Shown here in pieces: positions 7,792 through 17,165 of a stretch of DNA of 64,000 bases. The notes beneath the pieces were generated by a model that saw only the letters and a program-made list of their open reading frames with translations, made no database searches and had not been told where the DNA came from. Source of the stretch: Dokdonella sp. GTDB taxonomy: Bacteria; Pseudomonadota; Gammaproteobacteria; Xanthomonadales; Rhodanobacteraceae. The DNA is taken from contig JAHCAR010000006.1 in assembly GCA_019634795.1 (NCBI GenBank), forward strand, positions 1-64,000, read 5' to 3'. The position numbers and the translations under genes are program-made. The first letter of the stretch is position 1. Each line of letters starts with the position of its first letter.

Positions 7792-10700
7792 TCAGCCCCG
7801 GTCAGGCGCAGCGTCTGCCGCAACCGCGCGACGCACGCAGTTGCGACCCTCGTGCTTGGCCCGATACAGGGCCTGGTCGGCGCCGCGCAGGAGGTCGGCG
7901 GCGCGTTCGCCCGCCGCCGGAATCCTGCTCAGTACCCCGGCACTGATCGTGACCGTCTGCGTGCGATTGCCGAGCGTGCGCGGCGGCAAGGCCTCGACCA
8001 GCGCGCGCATGCGTTCGGCGCAGCCAGCGACGACCTCGATGTCGGCGTCGATCAGCAGGCAGGCGAACTCCTCGCCGCCGAAGCGGGCGACCAGATCCTG
8101 TTCCCGCATCACGCTCTGCAGGGCCTGGGCGATTGCGCGCAGGGCGGCATCGCCGGCGAGGTGGCCGTGCTGGTCGTTGTACTGCTTGAAGTGGTCGACG
8201 TCGATGACCATCAGCCCGACTGGCAGCTGACGCTCGCGCGAGCGCTCGATCGCCGCATCGAGGGCCTCCATCAGGCGGCGTCGATTGGCCACGCCGGTCA
8301 ACGGGTCCTGGTAGGAGAGCTGGGTCAATCGTTCGTTGGCCGCGCGGATTTCGAGGGTGCGGTCGGCGACTTCGCGCTTGAGATGGCGTTGCCGCGCGCG
8401 CAGGCCGCGGTTGTAGGCCAGCACCAGCGCCGCCGCGATCAGCACCATCAAACCGGCAAGCACGGCGCGGACCAACGGCTCTTGCCACCAGAAAGCGGCG
8501 ATGGAAATCTTCAACGAGCGCGGCGGGCTTGCAGTGCCGGCAAAATCGCGACCCTCTACTACCAATTCATAGCGACCGGGATCGAGGCCGCTGAAGTGGC
8601 GTACATGCTCGTGCGTCCAGGCGCCCGCTTCGCTGTCGTAGCCGAGCAACTGGCTGCGATAGGTCGATTCGTGTTCGCGCAGGCCGGACAGCAGCGTGTA
8701 TTCGATCTGCAGCTCGCGCGTGCCGGCCGGCAAGCGCCATTCCTCTCGACCCTGCAGATCGCTGGTCTCGCCATCGACCGTGCCGGTCGTGAAGTGCAGC
8801 GGCTTCGGCCGGGTGTCGCGCGAGGCGGCCTGAATGTTCGGATCGAAGACGCTGAGTCCGCCGAGCGTGCCGACCCAGTAGCGATCCTCGGCATCAACGG
8901 CCTGGGCCTGGGTGTTGCATTCGTCGTGGACGAGGCCGTCGCGCCTGCGGAACACACGCTCGGAATAGCCCCCATCGCTGTTCGGCGTCAATTGCTGCAC
9001 GCCGTTGTTGGTGCATACGTAGATGCGTCCCTTGCTGTCCGGAAGGATGCTGTACACGGTCGGATCGGGCGGAGCGGGCACCCGGCCGTCGCGGACCAGC
9101 TCGGCATTGCGCGGATCGGTCACGTCGTAGCGAACCACGCCGCTGCGATTGCTGGCGGCCCAGAGTATCGAGCGCGAGCCGTCGGACATCACCGTGAGCG
9201 CCCGGAATCCCTCTCCTTCGAGCGCACCCTTGCCTGCGAGCAGGCGCCACTGGTCGCCGTCGAAGCGGGCGATGCCGCGGTTGCTCGCGGCCCATAACCA
9301 GGAGCGGCCGCCAGCATCGACCTGTTCGGCGAGGCCGATGACCGACCAGTCCGCGTCGACAGCGGCCGCCATGAACTGCGTCCAGCGTCCGTCGCGCCAG
9401 CGATAGATGCCGCTGTGCAGGGTGGCGAACCAGAATTCGACGCGACCCTCGAAACGGCGGGCGATCGCGTGGCTGGCCACTTCGTCCGGCCGCAACGGCC
9501 ACGGAACCGCGATCGATTCGAAGTGCAGGGCATCGTCGATGCGCATCAGCTGGCCGCCCATCAGGCTGAGCAGGCGCCAGCGCTGGCCGTCGGGGCCGGG
9601 CAGACTCCAGATCTGGCGCACGCCTTCGGCCGGCAAGCTCCCGTTGGCCTTGCTGAAGTGGCGCCATTGGCCGTCCTGCAGCAGGCCGAGCCCTTCCTTG
9701 GAGGAGCCGACCCATAGTCGACGCTTTCCATTCGCGTCGGTCTCGGGCAATACGCCGAAGATGCCGTTTTCGCGGGCACCCATCAGGCTCACGGTCTGCC
9801 ATTGGCTGGCGGTCAGGGCGGCTCGCGCAATGCCGCCTTCGGTCGCCAGCCAGAGCAGGTCGGTGCCATCGAGGCTGCGTTGCACCTTGATTCCGCGCAC
9901 CGCGTCGGAGGGCAGGCCATGGCGACGATCGAACACGGCGACCTTGTCGTCGATGATGCGCAGCAGACCGGCCCGCGAGGCGATCCAGACCGTCTGCCGA
10001 CCCGCTGCGGAGTACGTGGCTCGTGCCGAATAGATCGCCTCGCTCGGCAGCTCGCCGTTCGCGGCGCGCCAGACGCGGATGCCGTCGGCGCGGATCCGGG
10101 CGAGGCCGTCGCCATAGCTCAGTACCCAGAGCTCCTCCTCGTCGCCATGACGGGTGCGCAGCAGGTCGGTGCTGTGCCAGCCTTCGAACAGCGGCTCCTC
10201 GAAGCGTTGCCACGGTGCCGGCGAGCCTCGATTGCCGAGCGGGCGATACCAGAGCCCGTCATTGATCGTGCCCATCCACTGGCGCGGCCCGCCGTAGAGA
10301 AGGTCGGTCTGTTCGATGCGCGCGGCAGGTCCCTGTTGCAGCGTGGCGTTGCCGGGATCGGGACGCCATTGGCCCGCTTCGAGGTGCCAGAAGCCGGCAT
10401 CGAGGCTGACCCAGTAGTCGGCCGATCCATCCGCACGATGGATGTCGGAAAAGCGCTGGTGAAACTTGCTCGAGGCCGGATACAGCGACCATCGGCTGCC
10501 GTCGTAGCTGGCCAGGCCTTCGCGCTCGAAGATGACCCAGAGCTTGCCGTCGTTGTCGGTCTGCATGTCGCGGACCAGGCTGCGCGCCTCGGCGAATGGC
10601 CACGGCGTCCAGCGGTAACCATCGAAACGGGCCAGGGTCGAGGCCGAGCCGGCCCAGACGAAACCGTGCGCGTCGAATCCGATCGTGCTCCAGATTTCGT

Positions 10701-10845
10701 CCGACAAGCCTTCGCGCGATGAGTAGACAGTGAAGGTCGGCGCACCCTCGTCGGCGATGTCGAGCGGCGCGCGCGCGGTCGGCTCGGCGGACGCCGCGCC
10801 GGCCATGCAGAGAGCGGCCAGCAGAATGAAGATTTCCGATCGCAT
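7792..10845 (-). CDS. Periplasmic beta-propeller sensor (Reg_prop/Y_Y_Y) diguanylate cyclase
   Basis: Likely synthesises c-di-GMP in response to a periplasmic ligand; 1017 residues. A signal peptide (MRSEIFILLAALCMAGAASA) leads to a long series of two-component-regulator propeller repeats (patterns such as GFVWAGSASTLARFDG and RYWVGTLGGLSVFDP). A Y_Y_Y-like domain follows, then one transmembrane helix (about 783-805), a short coiled linker and a GGDEF domain. The active-site motif is GGEEF at 923-927, and an RxxD inhibitory site (REQD, 914-917) sits five residues before it. The start ATG at 10845 was chosen because it begins the signal peptide; the frame is open much further upstream but without coding character. 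The tail converges with the EAL gene. Confidence 0.92.
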   Translation of the reverse strand: MRSEIFILLAALCMAGAASAEPTARAPLDIADEGAPTFTVYSSREGLSDEIWSTIGFDAHGFVWAGSASTLARFDGYRWTPWPFAEARSLVRDMQTDNDGKLWVIFEREGLASYDGSRWSLYPASSKFHQRFSDIHRADGSADYWVSLDAGFWHLEAGQWRPDPGNATLQQGPAARIEQTDLLYGGPRQWMGTINDGLWYRPLGNRGSPAPWQRFEEPLFEGWHSTDLLRTRHGDEEELWVLSYGDGLARIRADGIRVWRAANGELPSEAIYSARATYSAAGRQTVWIASRAGLLRIIDDKVAVFDRRHGLPSDAVRGIKVQRSLDGTDLLWLATEGGIARAALTASQWQTVSLMGARENGIFGVLPETDANGKRRLWVGSSKEGLGLLQDGQWRHFSKANGSLPAEGVRQIWSLPGPDGQRWRLLSLMGGQLMRIDDALHFESIAVPWPLRPDEVASHAIARRFEGRVEFWFATLHSGIYRWRDGRWTQFMAAAVDADWSVIGLAEQVDAGGRSWLWAASNRGIARFDGDQWRLLAGKGALEGEGFRALTVMSDGSRSILWAASNRSGVVRYDVTDPRNAELVRDGRVPAPPDPTVYSILPDSKGRIYVCTNNGVQQLTPNSDGGYSERVFRRRDGLVHDECNTQAQAVDAEDRYWVGTLGGLSVFDPNIQAASRDTRPKPLHFTTGTVDGETSDLQGREEWRLPAGTRELQIEYTLLSGLREHESTYRSQLLGYDSEAGAWTHEHVRHFSGLDPGRYELVVEGRDFAGTASPPRSLKISIAAFWWQEPLVRAVLAGLMVLIAAALVLAYNRGLRARQRHLKREVADRTLEIRAANERLTQLSYQDPLTGVANRRRLMEALDAAIERSRERQLPVGLMVIDVDHFKQYNDQHGHLAGDAALRAIAQALQSVMREQDLVARFGGEEFACLLIDADIEVVAGCAERMRALVEALPPRTLGNRTQTVTISAGVLSRIPAAGERAADLLRGADQALYRAKHEGRNCVRRAVAADAAPDRG

Positions 10846-11270
10846 CCGGCTGGACGGGTCCTGTGGTGGAGGCAGGCCGAACGGCGCGCCGGGGTCGGGG
10901 GTTGGAGGATCCGTGCGCGATTGGCAGGGCGATGCTCCAGTTGCTTTCGTGTCGCATGCAGGATGTGTGCCGGAATCCCCGTGCGGCACGATCGGCCGTG
11001 GCCATGCTGCGCGGCGCCGTTGCGGTCCGCAGCACAGGCCATGAACTGTGCAGGCGGTCACGCCGCGGCAGGCTCCCGGCGGGGACACTTGCCGCGGGCC
11101 ATCGAGCAGGGCCGCCATCAGGTCATGATCGGCGGCCACGAATCCGCCACGCAAGGCCAAGCCCGAGAATACGCGCTGCGCACGGAAGCTGTGCCCGATC
11201 ATACTGCAGCGCGGCGACCACCTGCCGCGCTGATTTCGCCGCCGCCGGCAAACCACCGAGGTCACCGCCC
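10846..11270. other. Divergent intergenic region, no gene seen
   Basis: These 425 bases separate the start of the minus-strand GGDEF gene from the start of the plus-strand di-haem gene. Both promoters should lie here. Open frames cross it on both strands but lack recognisable protein features. I see no clear promoter pair, repeat or RNA motif. Confidence 0.5.
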
Positions 11271-14195
11271 ATGCGCCCTTGCAGCCTGCTCCTGACCCTC
11301 GTTGCCGGATTCGCGGCGACCTCGGCGACCGCCCTGACCGCGCGCGACTACGACATCGTCTATGTGCGCCAGGTGCGCTTCGGCGACAACCAGAACACGA
11401 TCTGGCCCGAAGTGTTTCATCCGGCGCGGCTCGATCCGGGCGCCGACCTGATGCTGCTGCATCCAGACGGCAGCGAAGAAGTGCTCGTCGCCGGCGGTAA
11501 TGGCGGCGTCACCGATCCGTTTGTCTCGTTCGATGCGCAGTGGGTCTACTACGCGCGCTTTCCCGACCTGCGCGCGCAGTCGCTCAATCACCAGCGCGGC
11601 GATCTGCCCTACCAGGGTGCGGATATTTACCGAATCCGCCTGGCCACGCGCCAGATCGAACGCCTGACCCACGGCGAGTTCACCCCGAACACCGGCGCCG
11701 GCAACTGGGACGAAAGCAACCCGCTCGACCCACCCGCTGCGTTCGACCGACTCGGCTACGGCATCCTCAACCTGGCGCCCTGTCCGCTGCCTGGCGGACG
11801 CATCGCCTTCGTCAGCAATCGCAACGGCTTCGAACCGCCGAAGGGCTACACCAATCCCACCTTGCAGCTGTTCGTCATGGATGCCGACGGGCAGAACGTT
11901 ACCCAGATCGCGCCGATGAACATCTCGAGCGCGCTGCACCCGACCATCCTTCGCGACGGTCGCCTGCTGTTCTCCTCGCATGAGGACCAGGGCCTGCGCG
12001 ATACGCGCATGTGGGGTGTCTGGGCGATCTGGCCCGACGGGCGACGCTGGGAACCGGTCCTCAGTGCCTTCCGCGAGGGCCAGGCCTTTCATTTCATGAC
12101 TCAGCTCTCCGGCGGCGATCTCGTCATCGAGGACTACTACAACCTCAACAACAACGGTTTCGGACAGCTCTATCGCACGCCGTCTCGGCCGCCGGCCGGA
12201 CAGCCGCATTTCTTCAGCGCGTACGCGGCGGACAATCCGCCGATCGAGCGCACCGTCGGCGCCGGTTTTTCCTACCCCTACACGATTCCGTTCACGCCAC
12301 GCGGCGGCCTGCATGCGCTGGCGCCATTCACGCACGGCGACGACGAAGCAGCACCGGTCGGCAGCAACGGCCAGCGCGTCGGCAAGTTCACCCATCCCTC
12401 GGCGGCGCCGGATGGCGACCTGCTCGTGGTCTGGACGCCGGGTCCGGCGAACGATCTCAATCGCCCGACGCCGACGCCCTACTACGACGCCGGCCTGTAT
12501 GCGATCGCCGGCGGCAACGTGATTCATTCGCCACAGGAACTCGTGCTGATCAAGAACGATCCGGCCTGGAACGAAGCCTGGCCGCGCGCCGTGGTGCCCT
12601 ACAGCCGCATTCATGGCGTCGCCGAGCCCGACGACCTCGGCTGGCTGCCGAACGATGGCAGCACGCATGCGCAGTTGCCGGCCGGCACACCGTATGGCCT
12701 GGTCGGCAGTTCGAGCCTGTACAAGCGCGAGAGCTTTCCGGCCCAGGTAACCTCCTGGTCGAATACCTTCGACGGCCTTGATGCCTTCAATACCGGCGAG
12801 AACGGCCAGTCGAGCAACTGGTTCACCCAGGGCAGCGATGCCGGCAAGTACACCGACAGCGACATCTGGGCCGTGCGCATCCTCGGCATGGAGCCGAATT
12901 CGCACCGCAGCTACGGACCGAACAACGGGCGCAAGTTCAGCAGCCATGCCGAAGAGCGCCTGCGCATCCTCGGCGAACTGCCGGTGCGCAAGTTCGGCAG
13001 CGGCGGCGCGCCCGTGCTCGACCTCGAAGGCAATCCGGACACGAGCTTCCTGGCCAAGGTCGTCGCCGACACGCCGTTCACGTTCCAGATGCTCGACCGC
13101 CACGGCATGGTCCTGAGCATGGCCCAGACCTGGCACCAGGTGCGTCCCGGCGAGATGCGCGCCGATTGCGGCGGCTGCCACGCGCACAGCCAGCAGCCGC
13201 TCGCCTTCGCCAGCACCGCGGCGGCGCAACCGGATTATCCGGTCATGGATCTGTCGACGAGCACGCCGCTGCTGACCTTCGATGCCGGCGGCCAGCCCGA
13301 CCTGCGCATCGAGAATACGCGCCAGGTCAGTGTGGAGTTCCTGCGCGACATCCGGCCGCTGTTGCAGCAGCGCTGTGTCGGTTGCCACCAGGGCGCGAGT
13401 CCCGCCGGCAACCTGAACCTGGCCGACACCAGCGTCGTCGACGGCCTGCCCGGTGATTACCGGCGCCTCGCCGCCGATTCCGGGGCCGCCTTCGGTTACC
13501 CGCCGGTGATCGCGAATCGAAGCTGGCGACAGACCAACGCCAGCCGCTACCTGCGCATGTTCCAGAGTCGGCGCAGCCTGCTGGTCTGGAAACTGTTCGG
13601 CGCCCGCCTGGACGGCTGGAGCAACGCCGACCATCCGACCGAGAGCGTGCCGGGCAACGCCGCCACCCTGCCGGTGGGCGCCGATCCGAACGAGGCCGAT
13701 CTCGACTACACAGGCACGATGATGCCGCCGCCCGGCAGCCCGGTCGCGCCTCTGACGGCCGACGAAAAGCTCCTGTTCGTGCGCTGGATCGACCTCGGCG
13801 CGCCGATCGATACCGGCGATCCGGACTATGGCTGGTTCCTCGATGACCTCAAGCCGACGGTCGCGCTGAGCGAGCCGCGCCCGCGCGCCAATCCGGCGGC
13901 GGTCACCCAGATCCGCTTCGGCCTCGCCGACGCCGACAGTGGAATCGCGCTGTCGAGCCTGAGCGTCAGCGCCGACTTCACGGTCAATGGGCGCCCGGCC
14001 GGCGTCGAGCTGGCCGATCTTGCCGCTGCCGTCGACGAAGGCATCTGGGCGATCGCGCTGGTGCCGCCCCTCGAGACCGGCTGGAACCGCCACGTGCGCG
14101 TCAGCGTCCGCGACAACCAGGGCAACATCACGCGTGTGGATCGGACCTTCTTCATCGGCGCCGACGACACGATCTTCCGCGACGGCTACGATTGA
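11271..14195 (+). CDS. Secreted beta-propeller protein with two haem c sites
   Basis: 974 residues. The signal peptide (MRPCSLLLTLVAGFAATSATA) is followed by TolB/WD40-like propeller repeats (DIYRIRLATRQIERLTHGE, GRIAFVSNRNGF, LQLFVMDADGQNVTQI). This part resembles the middle domain described for hydrazine-synthase alpha-like proteins. Two c-type haem motifs follow: CGGCH at 633-637 and CVGCH at 702-706. Next comes a Planctomycete-cytochrome-like segment (MMPPPGSPVAPLTADEKLLFVRWIDLGAP) and an Ig-like C-terminal domain. The protein ends ADDTIFRDGYD, a tail seen on other secreted proteins in this group. Export to the periplasm or outside and electron transfer are inferred; the substrate is unknown. 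The upstream in-frame extension to 10863 is not coding-like. Confidence 0.85.
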   Translation: MRPCSLLLTLVAGFAATSATALTARDYDIVYVRQVRFGDNQNTIWPEVFHPARLDPGADLMLLHPDGSEEVLVAGGNGGVTDPFVSFDAQWVYYARFPDLRAQSLNHQRGDLPYQGADIYRIRLATRQIERLTHGEFTPNTGAGNWDESNPLDPPAAFDRLGYGILNLAPCPLPGGRIAFVSNRNGFEPPKGYTNPTLQLFVMDADGQNVTQIAPMNISSALHPTILRDGRLLFSSHEDQGLRDTRMWGVWAIWPDGRRWEPVLSAFREGQAFHFMTQLSGGDLVIEDYYNLNNNGFGQLYRTPSRPPAGQPHFFSAYAADNPPIERTVGAGFSYPYTIPFTPRGGLHALAPFTHGDDEAAPVGSNGQRVGKFTHPSAAPDGDLLVVWTPGPANDLNRPTPTPYYDAGLYAIAGGNVIHSPQELVLIKNDPAWNEAWPRAVVPYSRIHGVAEPDDLGWLPNDGSTHAQLPAGTPYGLVGSSSLYKRESFPAQVTSWSNTFDGLDAFNTGENGQSSNWFTQGSDAGKYTDSDIWAVRILGMEPNSHRSYGPNNGRKFSSHAEERLRILGELPVRKFGSGGAPVLDLEGNPDTSFLAKVVADTPFTFQMLDRHGMVLSMAQTWHQVRPGEMRADCGGCHAHSQQPLAFASTAAAQPDYPVMDLSTSTPLLTFDAGGQPDLRIENTRQVSVEFLRDIRPLLQQRCVGCHQGASPAGNLNLADTSVVDGLPGDYRRLAADSGAAFGYPPVIANRSWRQTNASRYLRMFQSRRSLLVWKLFGARLDGWSNADHPTESVPGNAATLPVGADPNEADLDYTGTMMPPPGSPVAPLTADEKLLFVRWIDLGAPIDTGDPDYGWFLDDLKPTVALSEPRPRANPAAVTQIRFGLADADSGIALSSLSVSADFTVNGRPAGVELADLAAAVDEGIWAIALVPPLETGWNRHVRVSVRDNQGNITRVDRTFFIGADDTIFRDGYD

Positions 14196-14259
14196 GCGCG
14201 AAGGCGCGTGCCGATCGACGCGCGCCGTTGCCCATCGCCGCATCGAGGAGTCGTCGTTG

Positions 14260-14655
14260 GTGGAAATCGACAAGCTGGCCTGGATCCATATCCGCGCGCG
14301 CAAGCTGCTCGGCGCACGTTCGCGCGGCAATCCGGTCTGCTATCTGCCCGGCGGCAAGCGCGAGCCGGGCGAAAGCGATGCCGAGGCGCTCGTGCGCGAA
14401 ATCCGCGAGGAGCTCTCGATCGCGCTCGATCCGGCGAGCCTCGTGGCGGCCGGCGAGTTCCGCGCCGAGGCGGATGCTAAGCCCGCCGGCGTGATGGTCA
14501 AGCTGATCTGCTACGAAGCGGATTTCGAAGGCGAAATCGCGCCGGCTGCGGAAATCGAGGAAGTGCTCTGGCTGGGACACGCCGATCGCGAGCGCTGCTC
14601 GGCGGCCGGGCGCCTCGTGCTCGACCACCTGCATGCCTGCGATCGCATCGACTAG
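14260..14655 (+). CDS. NUDIX hydrolase (MutT-like)
   Basis: Hydrolyses a nucleoside diphosphate linked to another moiety; the substrate is not predictable. 131 residues. The Nudix box runs 32-54: GKREPGE, seven residues, then REIREELSI. The last Gly of the consensus is Ser here, a tolerated change. The start is uncertain: GAGGAG at 14245-14250 serves either TTG 14257 or GTG 14260, and no ATG is available in frame nearby. The gene begins 64 bases after the di-haem gene on the same strand and may be cotranscribed, but no shared function is evident. Confidence 0.85.
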   Translation: MEIDKLAWIHIRARKLLGARSRGNPVCYLPGGKREPGESDAEALVREIREELSIALDPASLVAAGEFRAEADAKPAGVMVKLICYEADFEGEIAPAAEIEEVLWLGHADRERCSAAGRLVLDHLHACDRID

Positions 14656-14691
14656 TCGAGGCGCACGCCGGAACCCGGCCAGCAGCGCAGC

Positions 14692-15582
14692 CTATTCGGC
14701 GATGTAGCGCCATGGCTGGTCCGGCGCAGCCCTGCGCCAGACCGTGAAGAACGGAATCGGCGGACGCTCGCTTCCATCCTCGGCGCGTTCGTTGAAGCGG
14801 ATATGACCGATGCTGACGCCGAGGTCGCCGCTGGCCGCGACGACTACGCGATCGGCCGACCAGTTCAGCGTGCTGCCGCCGGCCGGCTGGCCCTCGCTGA
14901 CCAGCTTGGCAATCGCTTCGGCACCGAATACGAAGCCGGCATTCGCGGCGCCACCGAGGTTCATCGAATCGGCTGTGCCGTACTTGGCAAAGGCCGGACC
15001 GAGCCCGATCGTCTGCGCCTCATCCGAGAACGCGCGCTCGGCCTGTTCGAGCGCGGGCCCACGAGCCTCAGGCGGAAACGCGCCGGGCAGCAGCGGCGGC
15101 CGAGGCGCGAGCTCGACCTTGCCGTCCGCGCGGCGGCCGCGCTTCCAGGCGATCGCGCGCCAACCGTCGCTGCCGCGTTGCCAGTAGGCGAGATACTTGT
15201 AGGGCTGGCTCGAGCCGTCGGCCAGGCGCTGGGTCATGAAACCGAAGGTGAAGCCCTGGTTGCCGTCGGCGGCGATGCCGACGCCGACCGGCGCCCAGTC
15301 GATGCGTGCGCTGTCCAGGGCCGGGTTGGCGCGCAGCGCGGCGATGACTTCGGCCTTTCCGTCGGCGAAGCCCTGGCCCGGCAGCGGCACGGTCACGTCG
15401 TCGGCGAGGGCGGCGCTCAATCCGGCCAGTCCATCCGACTTCGCACTCGCCGCGCCGAGGGCTTGGTCGGCAGCGAACAGCTCGTCGGCGCGTTGTCTCG
15501 CCAGCGGGTTCTTTTGCGCGGCAGCAGGCATGGCGCCGGCCAGCAACGATGCCGCCAGGGCGGCCACTGCGATCACCTTCAT
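14692..15582 (-). CDS. Exported protein with two SnoaL/DUF4440-like (NTF2-fold) domains
   Basis: 296 residues. It begins with a signal peptide (MKVIAVAALAASLLAGAMPAAAQ). It contains two similar halves, each about 120 residues and each ending in a strand with the pattern 'W(x)RGSDGWRAIAWKRG' / 'VWRRAAPDQPWRYIAE', as in DUF4440 proteins. The first half has RADELFAADQALGAASA, the typical N-terminal helix of that family. NTF2-fold domains bind small molecules; no catalytic residues can be assigned. It is convergent with the NUDIX gene and 37 bases from it. Confidence 0.7.
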   Translation of the reverse strand: MKVIAVAALAASLLAGAMPAAAQKNPLARQRADELFAADQALGAASAKSDGLAGLSAALADDVTVPLPGQGFADGKAEVIAALRANPALDSARIDWAPVGVGIAADGNQGFTFGFMTQRLADGSSQPYKYLAYWQRGSDGWRAIAWKRGRRADGKVELAPRPPLLPGAFPPEARGPALEQAERAFSDEAQTIGLGPAFAKYGTADSMNLGGAANAGFVFGAEAIAKLVSEGQPAGGSTLNWSADRVVVAASGDLGVSIGHIRFNERAEDGSERPPIPFFTVWRRAAPDQPWRYIAE

Positions 15583-15639
15583 TGTTCGATCCTCGACTCA
15601 CGGGACGCGGCATGATCGGACCGCGCCGGGCGGCCTGCG

Positions 15640-15836
15640 AGTGCCCCAAGTCACAGTTCCCGACAGGCCGCCAGTCGAAGCCGTTGGCGCAGATCGTGTC
15701 GTCGAACGGCAGTTCGCGCGCGCCGAGATCGACCGGGCCGTTGATGTTGGGCACACCGGGCGGGTCGCCGCGCAGACATCGGCCGCCGACGAGGCCAGTG
15801 GCGCTAGCAGCCTGGCGCGCGCTGCGATCGACGAGC
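15640..15836 (-). pseudogene. Fossil 3' end of a secreted choice-of-anchor-Q-type protein
   Basis: Read on the minus strand, this gap translates as CLRGDPPGVPNINGPVDLGARELPFDDTICANGFDW. The first part fits the closing strand of Pmp-like/choice-of-anchor-Q proteins (DxRGxPR..GPxDIGAxE). The end DDTICANGFD parallels the tail of the di-haem protein (ADDTIFRDGYD at 14163-14192). No start, signal peptide or upstream repeats remain, the frame runs into the APC gene on one side, and no stop follows the tail. It is best read as a truncated remnant. This is inference from a short match. Confidence 0.45.
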
Positions 15837-17165
15837 TCAGGGGCGCAGACGCCAGTGGCGCAGCCCGGCGTAGACCAGCACGAGGATGGCCAGGGCGACG
15901 CCGATTGCGGTCCATTCGGCACGGCTCAGGGTGCCGATGATGGCGAGCATGGCGAGCGTCGACACGGCCGGGATCAGGGCCCCGCCCGGCAGCACGAAGG
16001 GCGGGCCACCAGCGCGCAGATCACGTTTTTGCGCGAACCACGTGGCCAGGCTGACACCGAGATAGATCAGGCAGTTGGCGCCGCCCGAAATCAGGGCCAG
16101 CGCCTCGAAATTGCCGAGCATGGCGAGGCTGAAGCCGACCACGCCGTGGGTGACGATGGCGAGCAGGGGCACGCGATACGCCGCGGTCACGCGGCCATAG
16201 GCCGAGGGCAAGTAGCCGTCGCGACCGAGCGCATAGAGCAGGCGCGAGGAAGCGAGCAGGTTGCCCATCATGAAGCCACCCATCGATACCCCGGCGGTCA
16301 CGAGCAGGACGACCAGGCCGGGCGACCACAGATGTTCCGCACTCTCGGCCAGTGGCACCTTGCTCGTCGCCAGCGTGGGTCCGAGGATGCCCTGGCAGAC
16401 GATCTGGATGCCCATGTAGAGCAGCACGACGACGAGGATTGCCGCCATCGTTGCGCGCGGAACGCTGTGCGACGCGTCGCGCAGTTCGCCCGAGGGAATC
16501 AGCGCGGTCTCCATGCCCGAATAGGCGAACATGACCAGCACCATCGAGGCGCCGAGGGTCGACCAGGACGGAATCGCCAGCCAGCTGATCTGGCTCCAGT
16601 CGACGAAGAACAGGCCGATGCTGGCGAGCACGAACAACGGAGTCAGCTTGAGCGTGGCGAGCACGGTGATCGCGCGCGCACCGAGCTTGACGCCGAACGC
16701 GTTGAGGGCGATCAGCACGGTGTAGAGGACGATCATGAACGCGGTGCGTGCCAGCGGCTCGTCGAACTGCGGCCACGCGCGCGCGACCTGCAGGAACAGC
16801 GCCGAAGCGACGGCGCCGCTCGAGGCGGCATTGCAGATCCACATCAGGGCGCCGGCGACGAAGCCCGGAAACGGGCCGAAGGCGGCGGCGACGTAGGTAT
16901 ACGGCCCGCCGGTGGTGGCCGCGCGGCTGCCGATCGCGGCGAAGCACAGCGCGATCGGCACGATCGCGAGCGCCCCAGCGAGGAAGGCGAGTGGCGCGGA
17001 CGAGCCCATGCGCGTGAACAGCAGGGCCGGCAACAGGAAGATGCCCGAGCCGACGATGATGTTGATGATCGCCGCAGCCAGCGAGACGCCGCCGACCGCG
17101 CGGACCAGGGCCGCCTCGCCTTCGAGCGTCGCTGCAGCGGGCGGAGGATTCGGGATCAATGTCAT
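15837..17165 (-). CDS. APC-family amino acid permease
   Basis: An inner-membrane transporter of 442 residues with about twelve hydrophobic segments. The first helix carries the APC signature: GGVSLAAAIINIIVGSGIFLLP has the unwound GSGIF ligand-binding segment. TGGPYTYVAAAFGP (helix 3) and FAYSGMETALIPSGELRDASHSVPRA (helix 6 and following loop) also match the superfamily. Substrate specificity cannot be read. ATG 17165 starts just before the acidic N-terminal stretch; the much longer upstream frame is not coding-like. It is divergent from the antiporter-like gene at 17316. Confidence 0.9.
   Translation of the reverse strand: MTLIPNPPPAAATLEGEAALVRAVGGVSLAAAIINIIVGSGIFLLPALLFTRMGSSAPLAFLAGALAIVPIALCFAAIGSRAATTGGPYTYVAAAFGPFPGFVAGALMWICNAASSGAVASALFLQVARAWPQFDEPLARTAFMIVLYTVLIALNAFGVKLGARAITVLATLKLTPLFVLASIGLFFVDWSQISWLAIPSWSTLGASMVLVMFAYSGMETALIPSGELRDASHSVPRATMAAILVVVLLYMGIQIVCQGILGPTLATSKVPLAESAEHLWSPGLVVLLVTAGVSMGGFMMGNLLASSRLLYALGRDGYLPSAYGRVTAAYRVPLLAIVTHGVVGFSLAMLGNFEALALISGGANCLIYLGVSLATWFAQKRDLRAGGPPFVLPGGALIPAVSTLAMLAIIGTLSRAEWTAIGVALAILVLVYAGLRHWRLRP

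Noticed and set aside
10863..11270. Upstream extension of the di-haem gene
   Set aside because: The frame is open but the residues are Arg/Ala-rich and lack homology. The signal peptide begins at 11271.
11271..14195. Hydrazine synthase (anammox) subunit
   Set aside because: Only the propeller part resembles the middle domain of that enzyme's alpha subunit. No beta/gamma subunits or other anammox genes are present, and the haem arrangement differs.
15068..15922. 284-codon minus-strand frame overlapping two genes
   Set aside because: Most of it is the shadow of the SnoaL-like gene. Only the short segment 15640-15836 shows protein-like content, and this is reported as a fossil.
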